Under the pieces are notes generated by a model. The model was given only the letters and a program-made list of their open reading frames with translations. It ran no database searches and was not told the origin of the DNA. The position numbers were made by a program, and so were the translations under genes. DNA of 37,074 nucleotides from Candidatus Iainarchaeum andersonii SCGC AAA011-E11. Its GTDB lineage: Archaea > Iainarchaeota > Iainarchaeia > Iainarchaeales > Iainarchaeaceae. Positions 30,661-37,074 of this stretch are shown here, one piece after another; the stretch's first letter is position 1; each line of letters opens with the position of its first letter. Location: the NCBI GenBank assembly GCA_000402355.1, contig AQRS01000033.1, forward strand, positions 1 to 37,074, in the 5' to 3' direction.

Positions 30661-31806
30661 ATGAGCACTTTGAGCGACCTGAGAAAAAAAATAGAGGAAA
30701 AAAAGGAAGAAAAAAAGCAGACGACTGCGGGAAAGGACGCGCAGGAAACCGTGGACATGGACAAAGTCGAAAAAATAGTCGACCGCATGAAAAAAAAGTA
30801 CCGCGAACAGGGCATTGAATTCGAGGAAGTCGGGGGAAAGCTGGGGGAGCTGAGGGGAATAATTGCCGAGGGCGAACAGGCAAAAATAAACGTCCAGACC
30901 GTTGAAGATTTGCAGGAATTCCAGAGCCCTGCGATAAAGAGCCTTGGAAAACTTTACCTGATGCTCAGGCTGCCGCTTGACCCGGTTTCAGGCCTCATAA
31001 AAAAATTGCCGCTCGCGAATGATGTGCGGTATTACCTTTACTCCGCAAACATGAAGTACTCGCTCCAGCAGTGGCTCGCGCTTTCCCTTGCGGCCGCAAC
31101 GCTTGCGGGAATATTTTCATTTGCAGTCATTGCCGCACTGAGCTTCGTGTACAAGGTGAACCTGCTTTACTCAATCCTCATTTCCGGCGCAGTGGGAATG
31201 TTCGCGCTTGTAGCGCTGATGCTCGTGCCGAAAAGCAACGCACAAAGAAGGGGCGACGCCATGAGCGTGGAACTGCCCTTCGCATTGAGGCACATGGCTA
31301 CCGAATTAAAGTCCGGAATAGGCCTCTACAAAACACTGCAGACAATAGCGACCTCGGATTACGGCGTGCTGAGCGAAGAATTCGCGCGCACAATAAACGA
31401 GGTCGAGGAAGGGACAGACACAAAAGACGCGCTAAGGCACTTCGCTTTAAGGACGCAGTCAAAGGCACTGCGCAACGCGCTTCTGCACATAATACGCGCA
31501 ATGAAAACCGGGGGAAACCTCTCGGACATAATGAACACAATTGCCGAGGACGTGAGCTTCGACATGCGCATTGCGGTCCGCGAGTTCTCGGAAAAAATGA
31601 ACTTCTTCGGGGTAATATACATTTTCGCCGCAATAGTGGTGCCGGTTTTCATCGGAATAATAGGCTCCATAACCAATGCACCGATTTCCGTGGGAAGCGT
31701 TGCATTGTCCCCGATAGCAATAGCGGCAATTTATTTGGTTGCAATGCCGCTTGTGCTCGGGTTCCTCGTGTTCTACCTGAAAATAACCCAACCGAAGGTG
31801 GGATGA
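30661..31806 (+). CDS. Pilus assembly platform protein, T2SSF/TadC-like (first)
   Basis: This 381-residue protein starts at ATG 30661, six bases after the ATPase stop; a GTG at 30652 would overlap it. The N-terminal 65 residues are highly charged and coiled (RKKIEEKKEEKKQ, VEKIVDRMKKKYREQ). Membrane segments lie near 140-190 and in the last 75 residues. The T2SSF domain between them has LPFALRHMATELKSGIGLYK and IRAMKTGGNLSDIMNTIAED, the typical TadC/ArlJ strings. It would form the membrane platform on which the ATPase acts. Dispersed element copy D follows in the gap to the second TadC gene. Confidence 0.92.
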   Translation: MSTLSDLRKKIEEKKEEKKQTTAGKDAQETVDMDKVEKIVDRMKKKYREQGIEFEEVGGKLGELRGIIAEGEQAKINVQTVEDLQEFQSPAIKSLGKLYLMLRLPLDPVSGLIKKLPLANDVRYYLYSANMKYSLQQWLALSLAAATLAGIFSFAVIAALSFVYKVNLLYSILISGAVGMFALVALMLVPKSNAQRRGDAMSVELPFALRHMATELKSGIGLYKTLQTIATSDYGVLSEEFARTINEVEEGTDTKDALRHFALRTQSKALRNALLHIIRAMKTGGNLSDIMNTIAEDVSFDMRIAVREFSEKMNFFGVIYIFAAIVVPVFIGIIGSITNAPISVGSVALSPIAIAAIYLVAMPLVLGFLVFYLKITQPKVG

Positions 31807-31831
31807 AAAAATGACACACGCAGATGTTTTT

Positions 31832-31885
31832 ACTATCGAGCCCCACGGCGAAGATAGTAGTCGTACCCAACAGCCGAAACTGTTG
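31832..31885 (-). repeat. Dispersed structured intergenic element, copy D (54 bases)
   Basis: Read on the minus strand: CAACAG-TTTCGG-CTGTTG (31885-31868), then GGTACGACT, and a short outer stem ACTATC (31858-31853)/GATAGT (31837-31832). It lacks both optional hairpins and so defines the minimal element. It sits inside the pilus operon, 26 bases after the first TadC stop and 18 bases before the second TadC start. Confidence 0.85.
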
Positions 31886-31902
31886 CGCGGAGGCGAGATG
31901 AA

Positions 31903-32856
31903 ATGGCCCTAAGGCTTGCAAGCAAGATACCGCTAATAAACAAAATCCAGTTCGTGCAGAAATACGCGGACTACCTGAGAAGCGCGGAATTCAGGGTGGA
32001 TCCATTGCTCTGGATAATGCTCTCGGTGCTCGCTTCCGTAATTATCGGGTTGGGAGCCTGGTACTTTTTGGGGCAGGCGGGAATAACAAGGAACATACAG
32101 GTCGGCGTGCTCGCGTTCGTCGTGGTTATCGACCTCATGATTGGTTACCCGTACCTGATGGCGGTAAAAAGAATTGAGGAAATAGAGGAAGCGCTGCCCG
32201 ACGCATTGAGGCAGATGGCGGACACCCTAAAGGCAGGGGGAACATATGAGTATGCGTTGAGGGAAATCGCGACATCAGAATACGGGCCATTGAAAAAGGA
32301 AATGAATGAAGTGCTCAGGAAGCTCGAGGAAGGCGAAAACTTTGACAACTCGCTCAAAACACTATCCGAAAACGTGGATTCGAGGCTCGTGAAGAGAACA
32401 ATAACGATAATAATCGACTCTGTGAGGGCAGGGGCGGGCCTTGCGGGAGTATTGGAGGAAATTTCGGAGGATGTGCGCGAGGCATTCAGGATAAACAAGG
32501 ACAGAAAGGCGAGAACCGCAATGCAGGTAATATTCATGTTTGCAGCGGGAGGCGCAATCGCACCCATGATTTTCGGATTTGTCTCAACAATAACGCACGT
32601 ACTCCTCACCGCGTCAGCAGGGGTAGCCTCGGCCGCGGAACAGGCTTCAGCCATAAAGGCGCTCGGCATAATAAGCATCTCGATAGAAGCGTACATCTTC
32701 ATTGAAACGGCGATCACAAGCGTGATGATAAGCATCATGCGCGACGGAAAGGCCGGGAAAAGTATTATATACTTTCCAATCCTCTTGTTTATCGCATATT
32801 CAGCTTACATAGCCGCGGAGATACTCTCAGGCCTGTTGGTTGGAGGTGCGGGATAA
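31903..32856 (+). CDS. Pilus assembly platform protein, T2SSF/TadC-like (second)
   Basis: This 317-residue protein starts at ATG 31903 after a GGAGG at 31889-31893. It has membrane segments near 40-60 and 65-85 and three in the C-terminal third. The T2SSF domain contains LPDALRQMADTLKAGGTYEY, ALREIATSEYGPLKKEM and SVRAGAGLAGVLEEISEDVR. Two adjacent TadC-type proteins (TadB/TadC-like) per ATPase are usual in archaeal type IV pili of this kind. Its stop overlaps the start of the first small pilin by one base (TAATG). The Shine-Dalgarno sequence lies at the edge of repeat copy D, so the repeat could affect its translation. Confidence 0.92.
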   Translation: MALRLASKIPLINKIQFVQKYADYLRSAEFRVDPLLWIMLSVLASVIIGLGAWYFLGQAGITRNIQVGVLAFVVVIDLMIGYPYLMAVKRIEEIEEALPDALRQMADTLKAGGTYEYALREIATSEYGPLKKEMNEVLRKLEEGENFDNSLKTLSENVDSRLVKRTITIIIDSVRAGAGLAGVLEEISEDVREAFRINKDRKARTAMQVIFMFAAGGAIAPMIFGFVSTITHVLLTASAGVASAAEQASAIKALGIISISIEAYIFIETAITSVMISIMRDGKAGKSIIYFPILLFIAYSAYIAAEILSGLLVGGAG

Positions 32857-32996
32857 TGCTTGAAAGAGAAAAAGCCCAAAGCTCCATAGAAGTGCTTTTG
32901 CTTCTCGGAGCCGCGGTCGTGGTTGCGGCCGCAATAGGCTTCTTCCTGAAAAGCCTGGTCGGCAGCATTGGCGGCGAAGCCAATAAAATCGGCTGA
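32856..32996 (+). CDS. Small class III signal-peptide pilin-like protein (46 residues)
   Basis: This protein is MLEREKAQSSIEVLLLLGAA and so on. The motif Q8-SSIE follows a short charged leader and precedes one hydrophobic helix (residues about 12-32), ending with a Gly-rich tail. Prepilin peptidase would cut before Gln8, leaving a 39-residue mature peptide. It is too short for a globular head, so it may be a minimal or minor pilin. It is coupled to the TadC gene by a one-base overlap (TAATG). Confidence 0.8.
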   Translation: MLEREKAQSSIEVLLLLGAAVVVAAAIGFFLKSLVGSIGGEANKIG

Positions 32997-33035
32997 AAAA
33001 AAGCTTATGATACTAAAAAAAGGGAGGGAAAAGCA

Positions 33036-33299
33036 ATGGAAAAGAAAGGACAAGGTGCACTGGAATATCTGCTCCTGATCGGAGGCGCGGTTCTCGTGGC
33101 GGTGATAGTGATTACATTGTTGCTGGGAATAACTAATACTGGTACAGGGCAAACCAGCAATACTGCAGCAGCAGCATTATGCACCCAGAAAATGGCGCTA
33201 ACAAATCCAGCTAACGGCACAGCATGCACAGGAACTATAATAATTAGCACCAAAACATACACATGTGGCGGACTTTACCCCAATTGTACAGCCACATAA
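33036..33299 (+). CDS. Class III signal-peptide pilin, probable major subunit
   Basis: This 87-residue protein starts MEKKGQGALEYLLLIGGAVL; cleavage before Gln6 is predicted (Q-GALEY is the most common archaeal class III motif). The hydrophobic helix spans about 8-31 and is followed by a Thr/Ala/Asn-rich head with four cysteines (C48, C61, C76 and C83), suggesting two disulfides. A strong Shine-Dalgarno GGGAGGG at 33021-33027 points to high expression, which is why I consider it the main structural pilin. Thr and Asn could be glycosylated outside the cell. Confidence 0.88.
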   Translation: MEKKGQGALEYLLLIGGAVLVAVIVITLLLGITNTGTGQTSNTAAAALCTQKMALTNPANGTACTGTIIISTKTYTCGGLYPNCTAT

Positions 33300-33316
33300 A
33301 TGAAAAGTGATTTTTG

Positions 33317-33487
33317 ATGGATGAGAAGGCGCAGGTTTCAATCGAATACCTGCTCACCGTCCTTTTTGCGGTGATGCTGGTCATTGCAGTAACAATCATC
33401 GCCTTCAACATCTCCCAAATAGCGGACAAGGCACAGGCACAAGTGCTTGAAAACAGGGACTCGGCCGTATCAACTCTAATGAGCTGA
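33317..33487 (+). CDS. Small class III signal-peptide pilin-like protein (56 residues)
   Basis: It starts MDEKAQVSIEYLLTVLFAVM with predicted cleavage before Gln6. The hydrophobic helix continues to about residue 30 and is followed by a short polar helix (IADKAQAQVLENRDSAVSTL) without a globular head. It resembles short Flp-type pilins. The stop is one base before the prepilin peptidase ATG, so the two are tightly coupled. It was missed by length-limited gene calling because it has only 57 codons. Confidence 0.8.
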   Translation: MDEKAQVSIEYLLTVLFAVMLVIAVTIIAFNISQIADKAQAQVLENRDSAVSTLMS

Positions 33488-33488
33488 T

Positions 33489-34613
33489 ATGGTGTTTCCC
33501 TCCCTATACTTTTTTTTAACACTCATAACACTGCTCATTGCAACCTATACCGACCTCAGGAAACGGATTGTTCCGAACAGGCTCACTTACACAATAGCCG
33601 GAACCGGCATAATACTCAAAATTTTTGAATCGCTGAATGCACAGGCAATCGAACCAATATTATTTGCACTCGCCGCTGCCACAATTGCCTTTGCGGTTTC
33701 ATACGCGCTCTACAGGATGGGCGCGTGGGCGGGAGGCGATGTCAAGCTTGTCACGGCGCTAGCAATAATCAACCCGGTAAATTATGGAATCCTCAGGGAT
33801 GCGCTTGGGCTGCAAAGCCAGTTGCTTTCAACAACCCCACTGCCGATTTTTGCGGTAACGCTCATAGTGGCGTCAATATTTTCCATGCTGCCACTCGGAA
33901 TCCTGATGGCGCTTACGGCCTCGTTGAAGCACAAAGAAGTTTTCGCGAGGACAATGAAGGCCGTAGCGGCAAAAGCGCTCGGCATTCTTGGCGCCGGAAT
34001 TTTTGCGGCGGGCGCGGAAACCATTCTTTCAAAATCCGGGATTGAATTGTTCTGGGTGCTCCCCATAATGGTTGCCGCAGCTTTCATCCCGAAAAAGGCG
34101 AGGAACGCGGCAATAATAATTTCAGCCGTTGCCGGCCTGCTGGTTTCGGCGCAAAACCTTTTGTTCAACTCGATAGCGATAGCGGTTCCACTGGTGTGCG
34201 TTTATTTCCTGTGGAAACTTTATGCGGAGAGCCGCGAGTTTGCGTTCAGGGAAAAAATTGAGACCGCAAAAATCACGGAAGGAATGATTCCGGATTATTA
34301 CCTTGTGGAAAAAGGGGGGAAAATAATTCCTGTCGAGGCACCGAGCATAAAAAGTGTTATTAAGCAGTTAATGGATAATAAAATTGAAAACGCCCTCAAG
34401 GCATACAAAGTCCCTGGGAACGTGTTTTCGAGCCCGCGCGAGGCGGGGGGACTTACGGAAGAGGCGGCGGAGGAACTCAGGAAAAAAGCTTTGCAGGGAA
34501 ATGCGCCGAAGCAACTGGTTGTGAGAAAAACCGCGGCATTTGTTCCCGCAATCCTCATTGCGTACATTGCGCTTCAGTTTACGGGAGACTTGATATGGAA
34601 CCTAATATTTTGA
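33489..34613 (+). CDS. Prepilin peptidase (A24 family, class III signal peptidase)
   Basis: This 374-residue integral membrane aspartyl protease has catalytic Asp22 in YTDLRKRIVPN and Asp84 in WAGGDVKLVTAL (the GxGD-type second motif). At least eight hydrophobic segments cover residues 1-240 and the extreme C-terminus. The C-terminal third has a soluble insert (DYYLVEKGGKIIPVEAPSIK) common in archaeal members, in which a second domain follows the catalytic part. It processes the Q-x-S/A-I/L-E pilins encoded on both sides of it. The next gene's start lies three bases after its stop. Confidence 0.92.
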   Translation: MVFPSLYFFLTLITLLIATYTDLRKRIVPNRLTYTIAGTGIILKIFESLNAQAIEPILFALAAATIAFAVSYALYRMGAWAGGDVKLVTALAIINPVNYGILRDALGLQSQLLSTTPLPIFAVTLIVASIFSMLPLGILMALTASLKHKEVFARTMKAVAAKALGILGAGIFAAGAETILSKSGIELFWVLPIMVAAAFIPKKARNAAIIISAVAGLLVSAQNLLFNSIAIAVPLVCVYFLWKLYAESREFAFREKIETAKITEGMIPDYYLVEKGGKIIPVEAPSIKSVIKQLMDNKIENALKAYKVPGNVFSSPREAGGLTEEAAEELRKKALQGNAPKQLVVRKTAAFVPAILIAYIALQFTGDLIWNLIF

Positions 34614-34615
34614 AA

Positions 34616-35158
34616 ATGGAAAGGGGGCAGGCAAGCATAGAGTTTTTGCTCATACTCGTGGTTTCACTGCTGTACATAGTCGCGGTAATACAGCCGAACG
34701 CGGACATTGCGAGCAATGCAATGAACGACACCGCAAACCTCGCGAAGCTCCGCGCCTCTGCCGACAAGCTCGTGAACGCGGTACAATACGTTTCCATATC
34801 CGGCGCGGGAACAAGGCAGACCATAGAAATTGTTATTCCGCCGCAATCAAAAATTTACTGCAACACAACAAATCCGACCCAACAGAAAATAGGTTTCTCA
34901 TACCTTGTTGTTCCGCCTGAGGCGGGGCTCGAACAGATTTCAGCCCGCGTTCCCGAAGAATGCAAAAACAATGCGGATGATGACACTGCTTTGGATCCTG
35001 ATGCAGACAAAAAATGCACAAAAGAGCTCAACGCAGGAACCTCATTCTCATGCTCGCCGAGTGAGGTAAACACCGGAGTGCAGGGCGCCATATTCATTGC
35101 AAAAGTTGAAAAAACAGTTTCCGGAACAACAGCAGTAACATTCGGCCAGAGTGGGTGA
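34616..35158 (+). CDS. Class III signal-peptide minor pilin (180 residues)
   Basis: From ATG 34616 the protein starts MERGQASIEFLLILVVSLLY; an earlier ATG at 34595 adds seven residues and would overlap the peptidase gene. Predicted cleavage is before Gln5. The head domain (residues 35-180) has KLRASADKLVNAVQYVSISG, the DUF-like pattern of archaeal minor pilins, and an Asp-rich loop with six acidic residues near DDDTALDPDADKKC that resembles a Ca-binding site of thrombospondin type 3. Cysteines are C83, C119, C137 and C149 (approximate). It could be the tip or adhesin subunit. Confidence 0.82.
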   Translation: MERGQASIEFLLILVVSLLYIVAVIQPNADIASNAMNDTANLAKLRASADKLVNAVQYVSISGAGTRQTIEIVIPPQSKIYCNTTNPTQQKIGFSYLVVPPEAGLEQISARVPEECKNNADDDTALDPDADKKCTKELNAGTSFSCSPSEVNTGVQGAIFIAKVEKTVSGTTAVTFGQSG

Positions 35159-35159
35159 A

Positions 35160-35492
35160 ATGAACCCGCACTCGAGGGCGCAGGCGAGCATCGAAATAAC
35201 GATAATCGCGGCACTCGTGATAGCGATTTCCATGCTGGTTGTCTTCAAGTATTTTGACGTCAGCGGCTCTGTTTATACTGTCGCGAACTACAGGCAGGGC
35301 CTAATACATGCAATAGGAGATATGGACAGCAAATATTACGTGAAAGACCTGAATTACAGCAAAGACGGGGAAACAACAATACAGCTCAAAATAGAGCCAA
35401 ATCCAAGCGGAAGCGACCTGGATACTATTTGCGCCACGAAAATCGGGCATAACATACAGAAGCTAATTATAAATGGAACCCAATGCCCATAG
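35160..35492 (+). CDS. Class III signal-peptide minor pilin (110 residues)
   Basis: From ATG 35160 the protein starts MNPHSRAQASIEITIIAALV with predicted cleavage before Gln8; a GTG at 35151 would overlap the preceding gene. One hydrophobic helix (residues about 12-30) is followed by a small head with YSKDGETTIQLKIEPNPSG and two cysteines (one near the end, NGTQCP). It is the last gene of the pilus operon; an AT-rich stretch of 46 bases follows. Confidence 0.82.
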   Translation: MNPHSRAQASIEITIIAALVIAISMLVVFKYFDVSGSVYTVANYRQGLIHAIGDMDSKYYVKDLNYSKDGETTIQLKIEPNPSGSDLDTICATKIGHNIQKLIINGTQCP

Positions 35493-35538
35493 TTCGTTAA
35501 TCGACGTATTTTTATTGTTTTTTGTTTTACCTTAAATA

Positions 35539-35895
35539 ATGCACCTGAACCTTTCGGACACCAAAAAAATCGCGTACATACTCGCGGTAATCGGCATCAC
35601 TGCACTGATTCTGCTCTTGCCTGAGGAAAGACAGGTTGAAATAGCAGCAATAAACGAATCCTCAATCGGAGAAAAAGTTTCATTGTCAGGAAGCATTGCG
35701 AACCTCAAAATCAGCTCAGGAAACGCGTTCTTCGATCTCGAAAACAACGGCATAATAAGCGCGGCCTATTTTTCGCCGACCCTCGAGCAAGCCTCAATTC
35801 TCAAAAACGGGAGCGCAGTGAAGGCAGCGGGACAAATAACGAGGTACAACGGGAAACTTGAAATAATTGTCAAAAGGATTGATGAAATTGATTGA
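35539..35895 (+). CDS. Membrane-anchored OB-fold protein
   Basis: This 118-residue protein has one N-terminal transmembrane segment (IAYILAVIGITALILLL, residues about 11-27), then an OB-fold of the nucleic-acid-binding type: VSLSGSIANLKISSGNAFFD, NNGIISAAYFSP, GSAVKAAGQITRYNGKLEII. This resembles the OB domain of the RecJ/YhcR/helicase-associated group facing the outside or inside of the membrane (topology unclear). It overlaps the TctA-like gene by 14 bases, so they probably form an operon. Roles in DNA uptake or extracellular nucleic-acid binding are possible but speculative. Confidence 0.7.
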   Translation: MHLNLSDTKKIAYILAVIGITALILLLPEERQVEIAAINESSIGEKVSLSGSIANLKISSGNAFFDLENNGIISAAYFSPTLEQASILKNGSAVKAAGQITRYNGKLEIIVKRIDEID

Positions 35896-37066
35896 GGAAC
35901 TCGCCCTTCTTTTCGCCGGAACAATTGCCGGGATATTCACGGGGCTGGCGCCGGGCATACACGCAAACACAATAGCCCTCGTTGCACTCTCGTTTCCGGA
36001 AAACCGCACAACAGGATTCGCAATATTCGTTGTTTCAATGGCGATAACGCATTCATTCCTTGACGCAATCCCAAGCATCCTCTTCGGCGCGCCATCAAGT
36101 GACATGGCGGAATCAATACTCCCGGGGCACAAAATGCTCCTCAAGGGAAAGGCAATGGAAGCAATAGGCCACACAATATTCGGCGGCGTCGCAACCGGAA
36201 CGCTCGTAATAATCCTCATGCCATTCATGTACTCGCTCATAACAAATTACTCGCAATACTTTTCAACCGCAATACCCGCGATAATACTGTTCGTTGCAAT
36301 CGGCATGATATTCAGCGAAAAAAACAGGAAAGAAACAATCGCAACAATGGTTCTCTCCGGAATTCTTGGAATTGCCGTGCTTTCATCGGCAATGCAAAAC
36401 CCCATACTCCCGCTCGTAACCGGATTCTTTGCCGTGCCCTCACTGCTCGAGGCCATGGCGCACAAAGACAGCATTCCGGAACAGGAGAAAAAACTTAAGG
36501 CGCGGGCAAGAACAGGCGCGGCAGCACTCGGAGCATTGATTTCCGCGTTCGTTTCACTTGTGCCTGCAATAGGCCCGAGCCAGGCGGCATTCATCGCAAA
36601 AAAACTAAAGGGGAAATTAAGCCCGAGGGAATACCTCACAATAATAGGCGGCGTGAACACGGGGAACCTCATTGCGAGCATAGTGGCGCTCTTCACAATC
36701 GAAAAAACGCGAACGGGAATGGCGGTTGCACTGAAGCAGATAGTGCAGACCGACCTGCACACGTTCCTGATTCTTATCGCGGCCTCGGCAGCATCGCTCG
36801 GAATCGCGGCAATTGCCGCGCAAAAAATCTCGGAAGCGTCTATAGACGCGATGCAGAAAATAAGTTACCCGAAAGCAAGCGCCGCAATACTTGCTTTTCT
36901 TTTTCTGCTCACACTCTGGTTTTCGGGAATATTGGGTGTTGTTGCAATGCTGAGCGCCTCATGCATCGCAATCGCCGGAATAAAGACAGGAATAAGGAGG
37001 AGCAACTTCATGGCTTTCCTCATTGTGCCGACGCTACTCGTTTACTTCGGAATTAATTTAGCATGA
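35882..37066 (+). CDS. TctA-family (DUF112) archaeal membrane transporter-like protein
   Basis: This 394-residue protein starts at ATG 35882; a TTG at 35867 is possible. It has about ten transmembrane segments. The paired signature loops of the TctA family are present: GIFTGLAPGIHANTIAL near the N-terminus and LVPAIGPSQAAFIAKKLKG in the second half, which suggests an internal repeat. In bacteria TctA is the large permease of tripartite tricarboxylate transporters; archaeal forms like this lack TctB and TctC neighbours and have unknown substrates. It overlaps the OB-fold gene by 14 bases. The stop codon lies nine bases before the window end, so the gene is complete. Confidence 0.85.
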   Translation: MKLIEELALLFAGTIAGIFTGLAPGIHANTIALVALSFPENRTTGFAIFVVSMAITHSFLDAIPSILFGAPSSDMAESILPGHKMLLKGKAMEAIGHTIFGGVATGTLVIILMPFMYSLITNYSQYFSTAIPAIILFVAIGMIFSEKNRKETIATMVLSGILGIAVLSSAMQNPILPLVTGFFAVPSLLEAMAHKDSIPEQEKKLKARARTGAAALGALISAFVSLVPAIGPSQAAFIAKKLKGKLSPREYLTIIGGVNTGNLIASIVALFTIEKTRTGMAVALKQIVQTDLHTFLILIAASAASLGIAAIAAQKISEASIDAMQKISYPKASAAILAFLFLLTLWFSGILGVVAMLSASCIAIAGIKTGIRRSNFMAFLIVPTLLVYFGINLA

Positions 37067-37074
37067 ATTTCAAA

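Noticed and set aside
31071..31814. Plus-strand frame of 247 codons overlapping the first TadC gene
   Set aside because: It is a +1-frame shadow with very high Arg/Asn/His content and no membrane segments, while the TadC frame is clearly conserved.

Overview
The window looks like chromosomal DNA of an archaeon. The information-processing genes are archaeal in type: a two-AAA-domain Cdc48/VCP ATPase, an RFC small subunit, an NreA-type repair protein, an archaeal methylthiotransferase, Lrp- and TrmB-type regulators, and a pilus system whose pilins carry class III signal peptides. Many genes have a TATA-like box about 25-30 bases before the start codon, as expected for leaderless archaeal transcripts. 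The small genes, the bacterial-type threonyl-tRNA synthetase and the stand-alone NFACT-R protein suggest a DPANN-type lineage (Diapherotrites or Micrarchaeota-like). That placement is inference, because no rRNA is present. I found no rRNA, tRNA or CRISPR array.

Layout. 1-7565 is an AT-rich accessory stretch. It holds an IS200/IS605 transposase cut by the window edge, a heme-oxygenase-like metalloenzyme overlapping a methyltransferase, a decayed gene, an AAA ATPase behind two matching palindromic operators, two TrmB regulators, a transposase-associated small protein, and a PIN-domain protein overlapping an unknown helical protein. 7671-14769 holds an M50 membrane protease, a Cys-rich lipoprotein, Cdc48 interrupted by a 494-residue intein, a stand-alone NFACT-R protein and an HTH regulator. 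14843-20433 holds a possible structured RNA, topA between hairpin repeats, an Lrp regulator, an ATP-cone protein resembling part of an anaerobic ribonucleotide reductase, and a membrane protein. 20573-28745 holds the methylthiotransferase, rfcS, a degenerate copy of the nreA 3' end, a RelE-type toxin-antitoxin pair with a palindromic operator, nreA and thrS. 28799-35492 is a pilus operon: secretion ATPase, two TadC-type membrane proteins, five class III signal-peptide proteins and a prepilin peptidase. The window ends with a membrane-anchored OB-fold protein and a TctA-like permease.

The most unusual signal is a family of four intergenic elements at 9288-9445, 13337-13437, 17978-18085 and 31832-31885 (the last on the minus strand). 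All share a UUCG-capped hairpin, a GGGTRCGA linker and an ACTATCT...GCTCGATAGT outer stem. Two copies carry the same extra hairpin and two carry long variable hairpins in the outer stem. Three of the four sit with the same end against the 3' end of a gene. This modular architecture fits either a small mobile palindromic element or a family of structured RNAs, and it does not match a class I recognise. Other leads are the candidate ncRNA before topA, the PIN plus helical protein pair, the HDO plus methyltransferase pair and the decayed nreA duplicate.
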